Origin: Neobacillus ginsengisoli
GTDB taxonomy: Bacteria > Bacillota > Bacilli > Bacillales_B > DSM-18226
DNA length: 64,000 bases
Direction: 5' to 3'
Assembly (NCBI RefSeq): GCF_030813055.1
Contig: NZ_JAUSTW010000007.1
Location: 124,001-188,000 of the forward strand
Shown: positions 32,765 through 41,467 of the stretch, one piece after another
How positions within the stretch are numbered: the stretch's first letter is position 1
How the letters are laid out: each line of letters begins with the position of its first letter
Made by a program: the position numbers and the translations under genes
Notes under the pieces: model-generated
What the model saw: the letters and a program-made list of their open reading frames with translations, nothing else
What the model was told of the DNA's origin: nothing
The model's database searches: none

Positions 32765-33211
32765 TCAGAGGTGCTTATTTTCGTATTCCGTAATTTTCCC
32801 TATACGAGTCGCATGACGGCCGCCTTCATACTCACCTGTCAGCCAAAGCTGTGCAATATCCCGGGCTAAACCCGGTCCGATTACCCGTTCACCCATCGCC
32901 AGCATATTGCTGTCATTATGGGCACGCGTTGCTTTTGCACTAAACGTATCATGCACTAGTGCACAGCGAATTCCTTTGACCTTGTTTGCCGAAATACTCA
33001 TGCCGATGCCCGTGCCGCAAATTAAAATCCCGCGGTCAAACTCGCCGCTCGCCACTTTTTCCGCAACCGGCAGAGCATAATCGGGATAATCCACCGAAGT
33101 GCTGCAATCACAGCCGAAATCCACATATTCAATACCTAATTCATCCAGTAAATTGGCGATTTCTTTTCTAATATTGACCCCGCCATGATCCGATGCCAAT
33201 GCTACTTTCAT
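32765..33211 (-). CDS. rpiB: Ribose 5-phosphate isomerase B
   Basis: A 148-residue RpiB/LacAB family isomerase of the pentose phosphate pathway. Motifs are [18 protein letters not shown] and the catalytic cysteine in [17 protein letters not shown], followed by [15 protein letters not shown]. The product length is normal. Its promoter lies at 33395-33423, inside a possible mobile remnant. Confidence 0.96.
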   Translation of the reverse strand: MKVALASDHGGVNIRKEIANLLDELGIEYVDFGCDCSTSVDYPDYALPVAEKVASGEFDRGILICGTGIGMSISANKVKGIRCALVHDTFSAKATRAHNDSNMLAMGERVIGPGLARDIAQLWLTGEYEGGRHATRIGKITEYENKHL

Positions 33212-33299
33212 GTCAAAACCCTCCTAAAACAAATCAAGACTCATGCTTTTAATTTTGACACACTGCTCCAAAAATATAAAGCGCGAACAAAAATAAAAT

Positions 33300-33319
33300 G
33301 CTCCCTTTTCAAAGAGAGC
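33300..33319. repeat. Copy 1 of a 20-base hairpin repeat
   Basis: The sequence from GCTCCC to AAAGAGAGC is a near-perfect inverted repeat. It differs by one base from copy 2 at 33516-33535, which overlaps the ywlE stop codon. Confidence 0.6.
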
Positions 33320-33322
33320 CTC

Positions 33323-33429
33323 AGGCTGTCGAAAAACCCTCGGAAGCCTCTTATTTTATTCATTTACTTCAATAATTCACCGCGTTAATTTGTTATAATA
33401 TTATTGATATATAGGCTTTTCAACAGGCC
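33323..33429. mobile_element. Possible 107-base MITE remnant with imperfect terminal inverted repeats
   Basis: The left end AGGCTGTCGAAAAACC and the reverse complement of the right end, GGCCTGTTGAAAAGCC, share CTGTyGAAAArCC. Such ends resemble those of IS1182-like elements as I remember them, but no transposase is present and no target duplication is obvious. The interior is AT-rich. It fills most of the 313-base gap between ywlE and rpiB. Confidence 0.4.
33395..33423 (-). promoter_or_regulatory. Sigma-A promoter of rpiB
   Basis: On the minus strand TTGAAA (33418-33423) is 17 bases from TATTAT (33395-33400). The -35 hexamer lies in the right terminal repeat of the possible MITE. Confidence 0.65.
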
Positions 33430-33479
33430 CATTTGCAGGGACAATCAATAAATTTGGTATGATTCTGACAAAATAAAAA

Positions 33480-33535
33480 ATTGCCGAGAAAAATACCCTT
33501 TCCCGACAATCTAAAGCTCTCTTTTCAAAGAGAGC
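33480..33535 (-). terminator. Double hairpin terminator at the end of ywlE
   Basis: The first hairpin has nine-base arms GCTCTCTTT/AAAGAGAGC (33516-33535) and includes the ywlE stop codon. The second, ATTGTCGGG/CTCGGCAAT with two mismatches (33480-33510), is followed by TTTTTT on the minus strand. Confidence 0.75.
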
Positions 33536-33968
33536 CTAATTTTTTAAGCGCCTTATCAATCAAACCATCCAGCTCGTAAAATGTTTCCTGATACATGGCA
33601 AGGTTCCCGCCGAACGGGTCAACCACATCACGGTCCACGGCCTCACCCGTAAATTCCTTAAGCGTAAAAAGCTTGACCGCCGCACCGGGGTAAGCCCTCT
33701 TGATCGCCTCTTTATGCGAAGCGGTCATCGTTAAAATCAATTCCGCCCAATCCACCGTCTCATTGGTTAACAAGCTCGATGAATGCTGATGCGGAATCCG
33801 GTTAGCATCAAGCACCGACTTCGCATGGGCAGATGCCTCACTCCCATTCGCGGCAAACACACCGGCAGACCTAACCTCCATTCCCTCGACCTTCTTGCTC
33901 CTCAAAATCGCCTCGGCCATCGGACTCCTACACGTATTTCCCGTACAAACAAACAAAATGCGTCGCAC
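33525..33968 (-). CDS. ywlE: Low-molecular-weight protein (arginine) phosphatase YwlE
   Basis: About 147 residues of the LMW phosphatase fold. The phosphate loop FVCTGNTCRSPMAEA contains the nucleophilic cysteine and, two residues after the first glycine, a threonine/asparagine pair as in arginine phosphatases. The general-acid aspartate lies in VVDPFGGN. In B. subtilis this enzyme removes arginine phosphates put on by McsB. The frame extends to 34028, but a GTG at 33968 behind AGGGGGCGGG gives VRRILFVCTG, the usual N-terminus. The stop lies within the terminator hairpin. Confidence 0.92.
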   Translation of the reverse strand: MRRILFVCTGNTCRSPMAEAILRSKKVEGMEVRSAGVFAANGSEASAHAKSVLDANRIPHQHSSSLLTNETVDWAELILTMTASHKEAIKRAYPGAAVKLFTLKEFTGEAVDRDVVDPFGGNLAMYQETFYELDGLIDKALKKLGSL

Positions 33969-34053
33969 TGTGCCCGCCCCCTTTCCTCCTATTATAAAAC
34001 GGTTATCCCCGGATTCCAAAAAAGACACATTAAAGGTCTTTTAATCTTTTTTG

Positions 34054-35439
34054 TTAACGAACATAGGATATCGCTTGTTTGCCCATTTGCTCCCAGCCAC
34101 GCTTGAAAGCACTCACAGGCATTTTTCTATTTTTAATAACGGCAAGAGGATCATTAAAATAGATATAATTCCTATCATAACCGGTAACTAACACACTGTG
34201 TTCCTTATAGGTAATTGAAATCGGACCTACAGGCGTGTTCCATTTCTGCCAGTATTGAGATGGCACAGTATCAAACCACGTATTATTTATAACCCAAACA
34301 GAGGTCCCGTTATTCAGATATTTATAGATTTCTTCAAAGTTACTGCCCGAAAAATCAACCACTCGATTGGGTAAATATTTTTTAGCCAGTTCAGCAATCG
34401 GGCCGTGATAAACCGCAAGGCCCGGATGTTTAAATGTGTACATATCACCGACAAATCCCGTATTTGGATTTCCAAAATAAATTTGACCATTCTGTTTGGA
34501 GTATGGTGTCGGATCTTTTTTCAGCTGTTTGGCCAGTTCCATTTTATCGGCCTTGATTCCGGCATCCTGAAGCATCATCGCCAGAGAGGTAACTTCACAG
34601 CCTCTCGACAGCTCAGGATTTTGAGCAATAAGCGGCGCATCCAGAATGACAGAAGCGATTGCCCCGCTGCTGCCAAGATAGTAACGGTCCCTTCCGCTTT
34701 GGACCCAGCCGATTTTCATCGTACCGTCACCATTTAGGTAGTACCACTTTCCGCCATCAAATAACCATCCGGTTTTCATTGCCCCGCTCCGGTCGAGAAA
34801 GTACCATTTTCCGCCATAATATAACCATCCCGTTTTCATTGCGCCATTTGTATTCAAATAATACCACCTATTAGAAGATTTAATCCAGCCGGTTTTCATG
34901 ACACCCGTTTCGTCGAGGAAATATCGTTTGCCCTGATCGGTAACCCAGCCTGTCATCTTTTGACCGTTGCTATTAAGATAATTCCAATATCCTTTCACAA
35001 GAACCCAGCCAATCGGCGGTGATGCTTCCACCTTGACGTCGATTGAATATGTATTCGTGCCAACGGTAGTTGTTATTTTTAAAATTGTATTTGCCTGTTG
35101 TTTTGAAATCGGCACTTCAAACGTACCATCGGCATTTGCTTGAACGGAATTAAGGATTCCGGCATTGGTTTCAACCGTTATTTTAACGCTTGGCGCTGTT
35201 TTCCCTTTAATCACCGTCGTCTTATCCGTTACTTTTTCCGTAAGCTGCAAATCCGGCGTTAGGTTAGGTTGTACCGCAGTTCCCGGGGATTGCTGCGCTG
35301 TAGCCTGAATTGTTTGTTCCGCCGATTGTCCTTGAACCTGATTGGTGCCGGTCGTCATCTCGGCTGATGCAAGAATGGGAAATAATGAATTTGAAATAAC
35401 AAAGAGACCAATAAAAACTTTTACTGGAAATTTCCCCAT
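34054..35439 (-). CDS. Secreted C39-like peptidase with cell-wall-binding repeats
   Basis: A 461-residue protein with a signal peptide of about 26 residues (cut near ASA), a Bacterial Ig-like stretch (about 62-138), then five or six choline-binding-type repeats from about residue 144 to 260. Each repeat has the pattern GW..(4-5)..WYYLN.NG.MKTG. The C-terminal domain is a papain-like C39_2 peptidase: C281 in SRGCEVTSLAMM, H414 in KEHSVLVTGYD and D430 in FNDPL. Such proteins act on or at the cell wall. It lies between ywlE and mntP, where B. subtilis has no such gene, so it is probably an insertion. Substrate unknown. Confidence 0.85.
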   Translation of the reverse strand: MGKFPVKVFIGLFVISNSLFPILASAEMTTGTNQVQGQSAEQTIQATAQQSPGTAVQPNLTPDLQLTEKVTDKTTVIKGKTAPSVKITVETNAGILNSVQANADGTFEVPISKQQANTILKITTTVGTNTYSIDVKVEASPPIGWVLVKGYWNYLNSNGQKMTGWVTDQGKRYFLDETGVMKTGWIKSSNRWYYLNTNGAMKTGWLYYGGKWYFLDRSGAMKTGWLFDGGKWYYLNGDGTMKIGWVQSGRDRYYLGSSGAIASVILDAPLIAQNPELSRGCEVTSLAMMLQDAGIKADKMELAKQLKKDPTPYSKQNGQIYFGNPNTGFVGDMYTFKHPGLAVYHGPIAELAKKYLPNRVVDFSGSNFEEIYKYLNNGTSVWVINNTWFDTVPSQYWQKWNTPVGPISITYKEHSVLVTGYDRNYIYFNDPLAVIKNRKMPVSAFKRGWEQMGKQAISYVR

Positions 35440-35726
35440 CTTCTGTCCCTTCTTTTTAAATAAATATGATAGATTTATAGTTTATAAATTTATTAGTTTT
35501 TATCTTACCATATTTAGGGATAATTTTATGGAAAAAAGTATTAAAAATGGGGTTTTTACCAAATTTACTTTATCATAAATTGTTGTTTTTCGTACATAGG
35601 CTAAAATCACGTATTTATCTATGGTATCGTGCTCTTTTCTTCATTACTGACCTATTCTTTTCCTGAAAAACTTGTATAACTTATTAAACAAGCATGAAAT
35701 AGCAGCAAAGTTTTTAGAAAAAAGCC

Positions 35727-36275
35727 TCACCAAAAAAGATGCAATAATTTAAAGCCGAACGCCAGTAAAATACCGCCGCCAAGCGCCTCGCCATAAACGC
35801 CCAGCCAGCCCTGAACCTTCCTCCCTAAGAGCAAACCGGCCCATGTTTGCATAGTCGCAACAACGCCGAAGCAAATGATGACCATTAATGTTTTTGCCCC
35901 GTATATTCCTAACGTCAGGCCCAATGAAAAACTATCGAGGCTCACGCTCAGCGCAAACAAAAGTAAGCCGAAGCCAATCGGCGTGATGACCTTTTCATCG
36001 CCCTTTTTAAAGCTTGACCAAATCATTTGGATTCCTAAGAGAATCAGCAGCAATCCGCCAATTAAGGTGGCAAAAGTCCCAAACTTCGCCGATAAATATT
36101 TACCTGCGAGCATGCCGACAAGCGGCATCCACACATGAAATAGGCCGATAGTAAGGCCGATTTTAAAAATCTGCCTTAAGCGCAGTTTGTACATCCCCAT
36201 GCCAAGACCAACGGAAAAGGCATCCATCCCTAGTGCAATCGCCATTAATACCAGCGTTACTATTTCTCCTATCAT
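35727..36275 (-). CDS. mntP: Manganese efflux pump MntP
   Basis: A protein of about 182 residues with six helices in two similar halves. Metal-site aspartates appear in [14 protein letters not shown] and [21 protein letters not shown] lies nine bases before the ATG at 36275, while the ATG at 36284 abuts it. It corresponds to ywlD. In B. subtilis the gene is controlled by a manganese riboswitch; I do not recognise that structure in the short spacer here. Confidence 0.93.
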   Translation of the reverse strand: MIGEIVTLVLMAIALGMDAFSVGLGMGMYKLRLRQIFKIGLTIGLFHVWMPLVGMLAGKYLSAKFGTFATLIGGLLLILLGIQMIWSSFKKGDEKVITPIGFGLLLFALSVSLDSFSLGLTLGIYGAKTLMVIICFGVVATMQTWAGLLLGRKVQGWLGVYGEALGGGILLAFGFKLLHLFW

Positions 36276-36344
36276 TGCTGACATCCCCCTTGGACTTGCT
36301 CTAATTCACCATATGCACGTCCAAGAAAATTTAGAAGGCGACAT

Positions 36345-36385
36345 AAAAAAAAGCATCAGGTCTCCAATAGGAGAGACTGATGCTT
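36345..36385 (-). terminator. Terminator of ywlC
   Basis: On the minus strand AGCATCAG..CTCC-TATT-GGAG..CTGATGCT is followed by eight T, and the stem begins at the ywlC stop codon. Confidence 0.92.
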
Positions 36386-37427
36386 ATTCACTAATAACCT
36401 TATTCCCTGCCGCCTTTTCCAAGCGGTTCATGATCGCATGCCCGACACCTGAATTCGGGAACATTTCGCTAAAAATAATATCGGCATTTTTTTGATTAAA
36501 TGCCCGGAGTGTATCATAAAGCGACGCGGCAACCGTTTCAAGCTCCGCTCTTTTTCCGCAAGCCATCACGACATCCGCATCATACTGATCCGCATTTTCT
36601 TCCGTCGTCAGGACGCCGACCCGCAGCCCTTCCTTTTTCTTTTCCGCCACAAGCTTTTGCAGAAAATCCCTGCTTCCCGCAACGAGAAAAAGCGGTGCAT
36701 TCGGTGCATAGTGACGATATTTCATCCCCGGTGCTTTCGGCTTTGACTCTCCGTCCATCAAGGCCGGGTCAACAAGCACTTCGCCAACTACTTCCTCAAG
36801 CTGCTCCTTCGTCACCCCGCCCGGTCGTAAGATGACGGGAATCGGTTCCGTGCAATCTACGACCGTCGATTCCACACCCACACCCGTTGCTCCGCCGTCG
36901 AGCACACCGGCAATCTTTCCTTGCAAATCGTCGAGCACATGCGCGGCATTGGTCGGGCTCGGCTTACCTGAGCTGTTTGCACTCGGTGCCGCAATCGGCA
37001 GCCGGCATTTTTTCAACAGGGCCAGGGCGACGGGATGGTCCGGCATTCTCACCGCCACGGTTGCCAGCCCTGCCGTTGCCTTTTCAGAAAGAACCCCCTC
37101 TTTCTTTTTAAAAATAATCGTCAGCGGCCCGGGCCAAAATGCTTCCATTAAGATGGAAGCTTTGTTGGGGATTTCCGCTACAAAGCGCTTAAGTTGTTCT
37201 TTTTCGGCAATGTGAATAATTAACGGATTATCCCCGGGTCTCCCTTTCGCGGCAAAAATTTTCGCTACCGCCTCGTCGCTTTCCGCATTCCCTCCCAGAC
37301 CGTATACCGTTTCTGTCGGCAGTGCGACCACTTCATTTTCTCTTAAAAAATCCGCTGCATCCACAATCTGTGGATTATTTCCCAAGTTATCCACATACTT
37401 ATCCACTTTCCAAACTTTTGTGTTCAT
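36384..37427 (-). CDS. ywlC: Threonylcarbamoyl-AMP synthase (Sua5 type)
   Basis: A 347-residue enzyme of the tRNA t6A37 pathway. The N-terminal YrdC domain (about 20-210) shows VVALPTETVYGLGGNAESD, RPGDNPLIIHI and PSANSSGKPSPT. The C-terminal 120 residues form the Sua5 domain, with the linker KAPGMKYRHYAPNAPL. It makes L-threonylcarbamoyl-AMP from threonine, bicarbonate and ATP. A cluster of DnaA boxes overlaps its first codons and upstream region. Confidence 0.95.
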   Translation of the reverse strand: MNTKVWKVDKYVDNLGNNPQIVDAADFLRENEVVALPTETVYGLGGNAESDEAVAKIFAAKGRPGDNPLIIHIAEKEQLKRFVAEIPNKASILMEAFWPGPLTIIFKKKEGVLSEKATAGLATVAVRMPDHPVALALLKKCRLPIAAPSANSSGKPSPTNAAHVLDDLQGKIAGVLDGGATGVGVESTVVDCTEPIPVILRPGGVTKEQLEEVVGEVLVDPALMDGESKPKAPGMKYRHYAPNAPLFLVAGSRDFLQKLVAEKKKEGLRVGVLTTEENADQYDADVVMACGKRAELETVAASLYDTLRAFNQKNADIIFSEMFPNSGVGHAIMNRLEKAAGNKVISE

Positions 37428-37649
37428 TTTTATCCACCTTTATCATAAACAAGCTAAAACTCGAAATTTGCCGAATTTAGGCATCTTGACCTGTATTTTT
37501 TCTCTAATACTTTTGAAAGTATAAAAGAAGGTGGGTATAAAAACAAGCTTTTATCCACAAATTGTGTATAACATTCTGGAAAACGTGGATAACTTTGTGG
37601 ATATATCCACAATTATAGTGAAAATTTCAAAAATAATGAGTTATCCACA
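37369..37649. promoter_or_regulatory. DnaA-box cluster around the ywlC start
   Basis: Three perfect TTATCCACA boxes lie on the plus strand at 37387, 37551 and 37641. Seven more differ by one base: TTATCCACT 37399, TTATCCACC 37430, ATATCCACA 37603 on plus, and TGTGGATTA 37369, TGTGTATAA 37563, CGTGGATAA 37584, TGTGGATAT 37596 on minus. Ten in 281 bases is far above chance. B. subtilis has oriC-proximal DnaA-box clusters that restrain initiation, and I recall one at ywlC. Confidence 0.88.
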
Positions 37650-38059
37650 TTTAATACGTGTCGAATATGGTCGGAGTGATAAAATGGTGTGGGTAATTCC
37701 TCCCGCTCCACACTCTGAAACCCCAGCAATTCAAAAAATGATACAGCCTCCCTTTTATTTGTTGCCAAAAATAAGCTGTTCATCCCCTTTTCTTTTGCTA
37801 ATTGAAGCATTTGGGTAAACAGAATGAAGATCTCTTTTTCAGCTTGTCCCGCCGAAACCACGAGTGAGCGCAACAGCCCGAAGCCATCAAATGCTTCCAT
37901 CCCAAGCGACCCCTTCAATTCCCCCGCCTCATCCTCCATCAGCAAAAAGTAGTCCACCGTTTCGTCCGTCAAACCTTCTGTTCCCAGGTTTGCCTGTTTA
38001 AGAAACGCCGTCAATTTCCCCAAATCCTGTTTGCCTGCTTTACGAATTAATGACTGCAT
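37613..38059 (-). CDS. ywlB: GNAT family acetyltransferase YwlB
   Basis: A 148-residue GNAT-fold protein: IRKAGKQDLGKLTAFLKQAN at the start, LRSLVVS (beta 4), and FLATNKREAVSFFELLGFQ near the end. The substrate is unknown. The place between spoIIR and ywlC is that of ywlB in B. subtilis. The last DnaA box lies inside its 3' end. Confidence 0.85.
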   Translation of the reverse strand: MQSLIRKAGKQDLGKLTAFLKQANLGTEGLTDETVDYFLLMEDEAGELKGSLGMEAFDGFGLLRSLVVSAGQAEKEIFILFTQMLQLAKEKGMNSLFLATNKREAVSFFELLGFQSVEREELPTPFYHSDHIRHVLNVDNSLFLKFSL

Positions 38060-38197
38060 CCTAGTCCACCTCGTTTATTTTGATAATCTATTAATATGAA
38101 AAAATAGATAAAATAGACCAGGGGATGATAGTTTCTCCTAAAATTTTGGTATATTCTTTTGGCCAAGCTAGACCTTTTTTAATTTTTAGGATTTAGG

Positions 38198-38266
38198 TGC
38201 CACTTTTCATATTTTACCTGCCGCTTTTCTTATTTATCTGCCACTATCACCCGTTTTACCTGCCAA
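38198..38266. repeat. Short array with a 20-22-base period
   Basis: TGCC recurs at 38198, 38219, 38239 and 38261, each within a pattern like TTACCTGCCRCTTTT. It lies between spoIIR and ywlB, immediately before the spoIIR terminator, and resembles the 21-base array at 13891 in spacing but not in sequence. Confidence 0.55.
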
Positions 38267-38270
38267 CTGC

Positions 38271-38300
38271 AAAAAGCCAGCCCCGGTTTAAGGGGCTGGC
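38271..38300 (-). terminator. Terminator of spoIIR
   Basis: On the minus strand GCCAGCCCC-TTAAACC-GGGGCTGGC is followed by TTTTT, directly past the spoIIR stop. Confidence 0.93.
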
Positions 38301-38302
38301 GA

Positions 38303-39205
38303 TTATTCAAATAGCTTTTGAAACAATTCTACGATAAAAAACTTAACTTTGACCGGCTGCTCATCTTCAGCTGTATAAACCGGTGCCGCTTTTTTAGCAA
38401 TATGCTGTTTTTGCAAGACTTTGTTTGCCGGTTTTTCCTGTTGGTCGCTGTTATCTTGGGCAGCATTTTTTGCTGAAGCAACCTGCAATTCCGTATCGTC
38501 TACTTTTTCCTGAGCTTGAACCGTACTGCTTTTTTCCGTAGCTTGCGTGTCATCAGATGAAGCATCAGCCACCGATGCTGCACCTTCATTTATAGAATTA
38601 GCTTCCGCCACCGATGCTGTATCTTCATTTACAGAATTAGCTTCCGCCTCACTCACTGTTTCCGCTTTTGCTTTATGACTATCCTCAAAACCGTCACTGA
38701 CTGCTACACCATTTGAAAAATCCAGGAAGCAAAGCGGCGGATACAACACGCACCACCAGTTAGCCCCTTCCCCTTTGCCTAAAGTGATTAATATCGCTTG
38801 ATAATCTCCTGCCGGATATAAAAACTCGCCGTACAATTTAGTAGGAAACTGAACCTTGCCGAATTTAACATTAACCTTCTGATTTGAACCCCTGTCACGC
38901 ACTGTTGTTTCCGCAATCGCTTGAATCTCCGGCAGCTTGGATTTAATCACCGTTTTTGCTTTATTCAGTGAAGTTAAATCCTTCACCCATAAGGAAATCT
39001 TCGCATTTACCGCATCCCGAACCTGGCGTTTAAGCGCTTGATCCGATCCCGTATCACTGTTGGCAAGAATCCGCAGCCGAATCGCATCACCCGGAATGAC
39101 AACCTCTTCCTTTGCGATCGCTTGGTCTTTCGGTATATATAAACTTAAAATAGTTCCTAATGATAAAATTAATAGGTAAGCCCATACCAATGTTTTACTC
39201 TTCAT
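38303..39205 (-). CDS. spoIIR: Stage II sporulation protein R with extended acidic tail
   Basis: A forespore protein that triggers SpoIIGA to process pro-sigma-E. After an N-terminal hydrophobic segment, the core shows IRLRILANSDTGSDQALKRQVRDAV and GDYQAILITLGKGEGANWWCVLYPPLCFLD, which is diagnostic. Residues about 195-285 are a low-complexity insert with a tandem 13-residue repeat (EANSVNEDTASVA, EANSINEGAASVA), before the end VKVKFFIVELFQKLFE. The product is about 300 residues against about 224 in B. subtilis. The upstream ATG at 39250 lacks a ribosome site; I use 39205. Confidence 0.93.
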   Translation of the reverse strand: MKSKTLVWAYLLILSLGTILSLYIPKDQAIAKEEVVIPGDAIRLRILANSDTGSDQALKRQVRDAVNAKISLWVKDLTSLNKAKTVIKSKLPEIQAIAETTVRDRGSNQKVNVKFGKVQFPTKLYGEFLYPAGDYQAILITLGKGEGANWWCVLYPPLCFLDFSNGVAVSDGFEDSHKAKAETVSEAEANSVNEDTASVAEANSINEGAASVADASSDDTQATEKSSTVQAQEKVDDTELQVASAKNAAQDNSDQQEKPANKVLQKQHIAKKAAPVYTAEDEQPVKVKFFIVELFQKLFE

Positions 39206-39284
39206 TCTTGGCACCGTCCCTTCGATATCTTCATTGTGGACAGAAACCAAGAATCTTAAACTATTAATTTTAAAAAAATCTAGT

Positions 39285-39308
39285 AAAGAAAACTCGCCGA
39301 TTGGCGAG
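39285..39308 (-). terminator. Terminator-like hairpin downstream of prmC
   Basis: On the minus strand CTCGCC-AATC-GGCGAG is followed by TTTTCTTTA. It lies about 105 bases beyond the prmC stop, past the long hairpin at 39349-39392. Confidence 0.7.
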
Positions 39309-39348
39309 CCCCTTAGGGCGAAGACAGAGGCGTAGTTGCACTTATGCG

Positions 39349-39392
39349 TAATAGGAAAGTCTAAACTTGCAAAAGTTTAGACTTTCCTATTA
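39349..39392. repeat. Perfect 20-base-pair hairpin with a GCAA loop
   Basis: The arms (39349-39368 and 39373-39392, beginning TAATAGGAAAG and ending CTTTCCTATTA) are exact complements around GCAA. No T run follows on either strand. It sits between spoIIR and prmC beside the segment GGCGAAGACAGAGGCG (39318-39333) that looks like part of a repeat element. Confidence 0.7.
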
Positions 39393-39412
39393 GCCAAAAA
39401 AGCTCCGGAATA

Positions 39413-40264
39413 TTAACCCCCGGAACCTTCGTTCATTTCTGCAAACACCATTCTATCTTTCCCGTTAATATCATTAACGATGTCCACCTTAACATTTCCA
39501 AACGTTTTTTTAAAAAGCTCCGCTACCGCTTCGCCCTGACCGGCCCCAATTTCAAACCCAACCAGCGCGCGCGGCGCCAGAACGTCAGGAAGCTCCTTCA
39601 TAAATCTCCGGTAAAAATCGAGACCATCCTCGCCGGCAAAAAGCGCCCGGTGCGGCTCATGTTCAGTAACCACTACAGACATCATTGCCATATCACCTAC
39701 AGGAATATACGGCGGGTTCGAGATGACGACATCAACCTTTTCACCGATAAACGGCTGCAGCAAATCCCCTTGGAAAAATTCAACCTCCGCTCCAAGACGA
39801 GTGGCATTTTCCTTGGCGACCGCCAAGGATTCACCCGAAATATCGGACGCAGACACTTGTAAGGACGGATTCTCAAGCTTTAGGCTAATGGCAATCGCCC
39901 CGCTGCCGGTCCCTATATCGACCACCTTTTGGCCGTTTTTAATTCTTTTCAGCATTTCATAAACCAGTTCTTCTGTTTCCGGTCTCGGAATCAGCACCTC
40001 TTCATTGACTAGAAACGTTCGCCCGTAAAATTCCTCCGAACCGATCATATATTGAATCGGCACGCCCCTGACATGTTCCTGGATTGATTTTTCAAATTCG
40101 CTCCAAACGGAAGGCGCTAAATCTTCCCTTACGTTCGCGAACAGCTGCGACCGAGACATTCCCGTAAAATGACGGAGCAGCAGCTCCCCGGCATTTTCGT
40201 CCCGATTTGATTTTTTTAAAAAAGAAGAAGCCCATTGGAGAGCTTCGTACACTTTTTTACTCAT
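39413..40264 (-). CDS. prmC: Peptide chain release factor N5-glutamine methyltransferase
   Basis: A SAM-dependent methyltransferase of about 283 residues that modifies the GGQ glutamine of release factors. The SAM site is [14 protein letters not shown] and the catalytic motif is ISNPPYIP (NPPY). The frame opens at 40300, but the ATG at 40264 (MSKKVYEAL) overlaps the prfA stop by eight bases and fits the family length. It is cotranscribed with its substrate gene prfA. Confidence 0.96.
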   Translation of the reverse strand: MSKKVYEALQWASSFLKKSNRDENAGELLLRHFTGMSRSQLFANVREDLAPSVWSEFEKSIQEHVRGVPIQYMIGSEEFYGRTFLVNEEVLIPRPETEELVYEMLKRIKNGQKVVDIGTGSGAIAISLKLENPSLQVSASDISGESLAVAKENATRLGAEVEFFQGDLLQPFIGEKVDVVISNPPYIPVGDMAMMSVVVTEHEPHRALFAGEDGLDFYRRFMKELPDVLAPRALVGFEIGAGQGEAVAELFKKTFGNVKVDIVNDINGKDRMVFAEMNEGSGG

Positions 40265-41330
40265 TTGAGGCACTTTCAAGCTTTTTGGATTGATCTTCAA
40301 GAATCAAAGCATCAATCACTTCATCAAGCTTGCCTTCTAAAATTTGATCCAGCTTTTGAATCGTTAAGCCGATCCGATGGTCGGTCACGCGATTTTGCGG
40401 GAAGTTGTAGGTGCGAATCCGTTCAGAACGGTCGCCGGTTCCGACAGCCGATTTACGGACCTGGTCGTATTCAGCCTGCGCTTCCTGCTGGAACTTATCA
40501 TACACACGCGCTCGTAATACTTTCATCGCTTTATCTTTGTTTTTATGCTGGGATTTTTCATCCTGACATGATACAACGATACCTGTTGGAATATGCGTTA
40601 ACCGAACGGCTGACATCGTTGTGTTAACGGACTGTCCGCCCGCACCGCTTGATGCGAAGGCATCGAAACGGATATCTTTATCGTGAATTTCGATTTCCAC
40701 TTCTTCCGCTTCCGGTAAACATGCCACTGTTGCCGTTGACGTGTGGATACGGCCGCCTGATTCTGTTTCCGGAACACGTTGAACGCGGTGGGCTCCATTT
40801 TCAAACTTAAGTTTTGAGTAGGCACCTGTTCCATTAATCATAAAAATAATTTCTTTATAGCCGCCGAGACCTGTCGGGTTCGCATCAATTACATCCGTTT
40901 TCCAGCCCTGGGCCTCCGCATAGCGGCTGTACATCCGGTAAAGCGTCCCTGCAAACAGCGCAGCCTCGTCACCGCCTGCGGCACCGCGGATTTCAAAGAT
41001 AACGTTTTTGTCATCGTTTGGATCCTTTGGAATAAGAAGAATTTTCATCCGGTCTTCTAATTCCTCAATTTGCGCTTCCAGTTCGCTAACTTCTTCTTTT
41101 ACCATTTCACGCATATCAGCATCGAGCTTATCATCAAACATAGCCTTCGCATCTTGAAGCTGTTCGCGTGCCTCTTTATATTGACGGTACGTTTGTACGG
41201 TTTCTTGTATGTCAGATTGTTCTTTTGAATAGTCACGAAGTTTTTTTGAATCATTAATAATTTGCGGGTCGCTTAAAAGTTCATTTAACTTTTCATAACG
41301 ATCTTCCACGGATTGAAGACGATCAAACAC
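40257..41330 (-). CDS. prfA: Peptide chain release factor 1
   Basis: A 357-residue factor reading UAA and UAG. The GGQ loop is [20 protein letters not shown]. The N-terminal helical domain and [20 protein letters not shown] are typical. The start ([15 protein letters not shown]) is standard. Confidence 0.97.
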   Translation of the reverse strand: MFDRLQSVEDRYEKLNELLSDPQIINDSKKLRDYSKEQSDIQETVQTYRQYKEAREQLQDAKAMFDDKLDADMREMVKEEVSELEAQIEELEDRMKILLIPKDPNDDKNVIFEIRGAAGGDEAALFAGTLYRMYSRYAEAQGWKTDVIDANPTGLGGYKEIIFMINGTGAYSKLKFENGAHRVQRVPETESGGRIHTSTATVACLPEAEEVEIEIHDKDIRFDAFASSGAGGQSVNTTMSAVRLTHIPTGIVVSCQDEKSQHKNKDKAMKVLRARVYDKFQQEAQAEYDQVRKSAVGTGDRSERIRTYNFPQNRVTDHRIGLTIQKLDQILEGKLDEVIDALILEDQSKKLESASNE

Positions 41331-41437
41331 AGTTATTCACCTCTAGTTTTAGTCCATAACATTCTAATTATAGTATAGGTGATAAGCACCGTCAAAACCA
41401 AATATTGTAGAAAAATTTTTTCAGGCAGCACCAACGC

Positions 41438-41467
41438 AAAAAACATGCCCTAAATCAGAGCATGTTA
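41438..41467 (-). terminator. Terminator of the YhcN-like gene
   Basis: On the minus strand AACATGC/GCATGTT with an 11-base loop is followed by six T, and the stem includes the stop codon. Confidence 0.85.

Noticed and set aside
33323..33429. A complete insertion sequence
   Set aside because: There is no transposase frame in the 313-base gap; only end-like sequences remain, so at most a remnant.
35600..36300. Manganese riboswitch of mntP
   Set aside because: The spacer before mntP is under 110 bases, is occupied by the ywlC terminator, and shows no recognisable yybP-ykoY fold.
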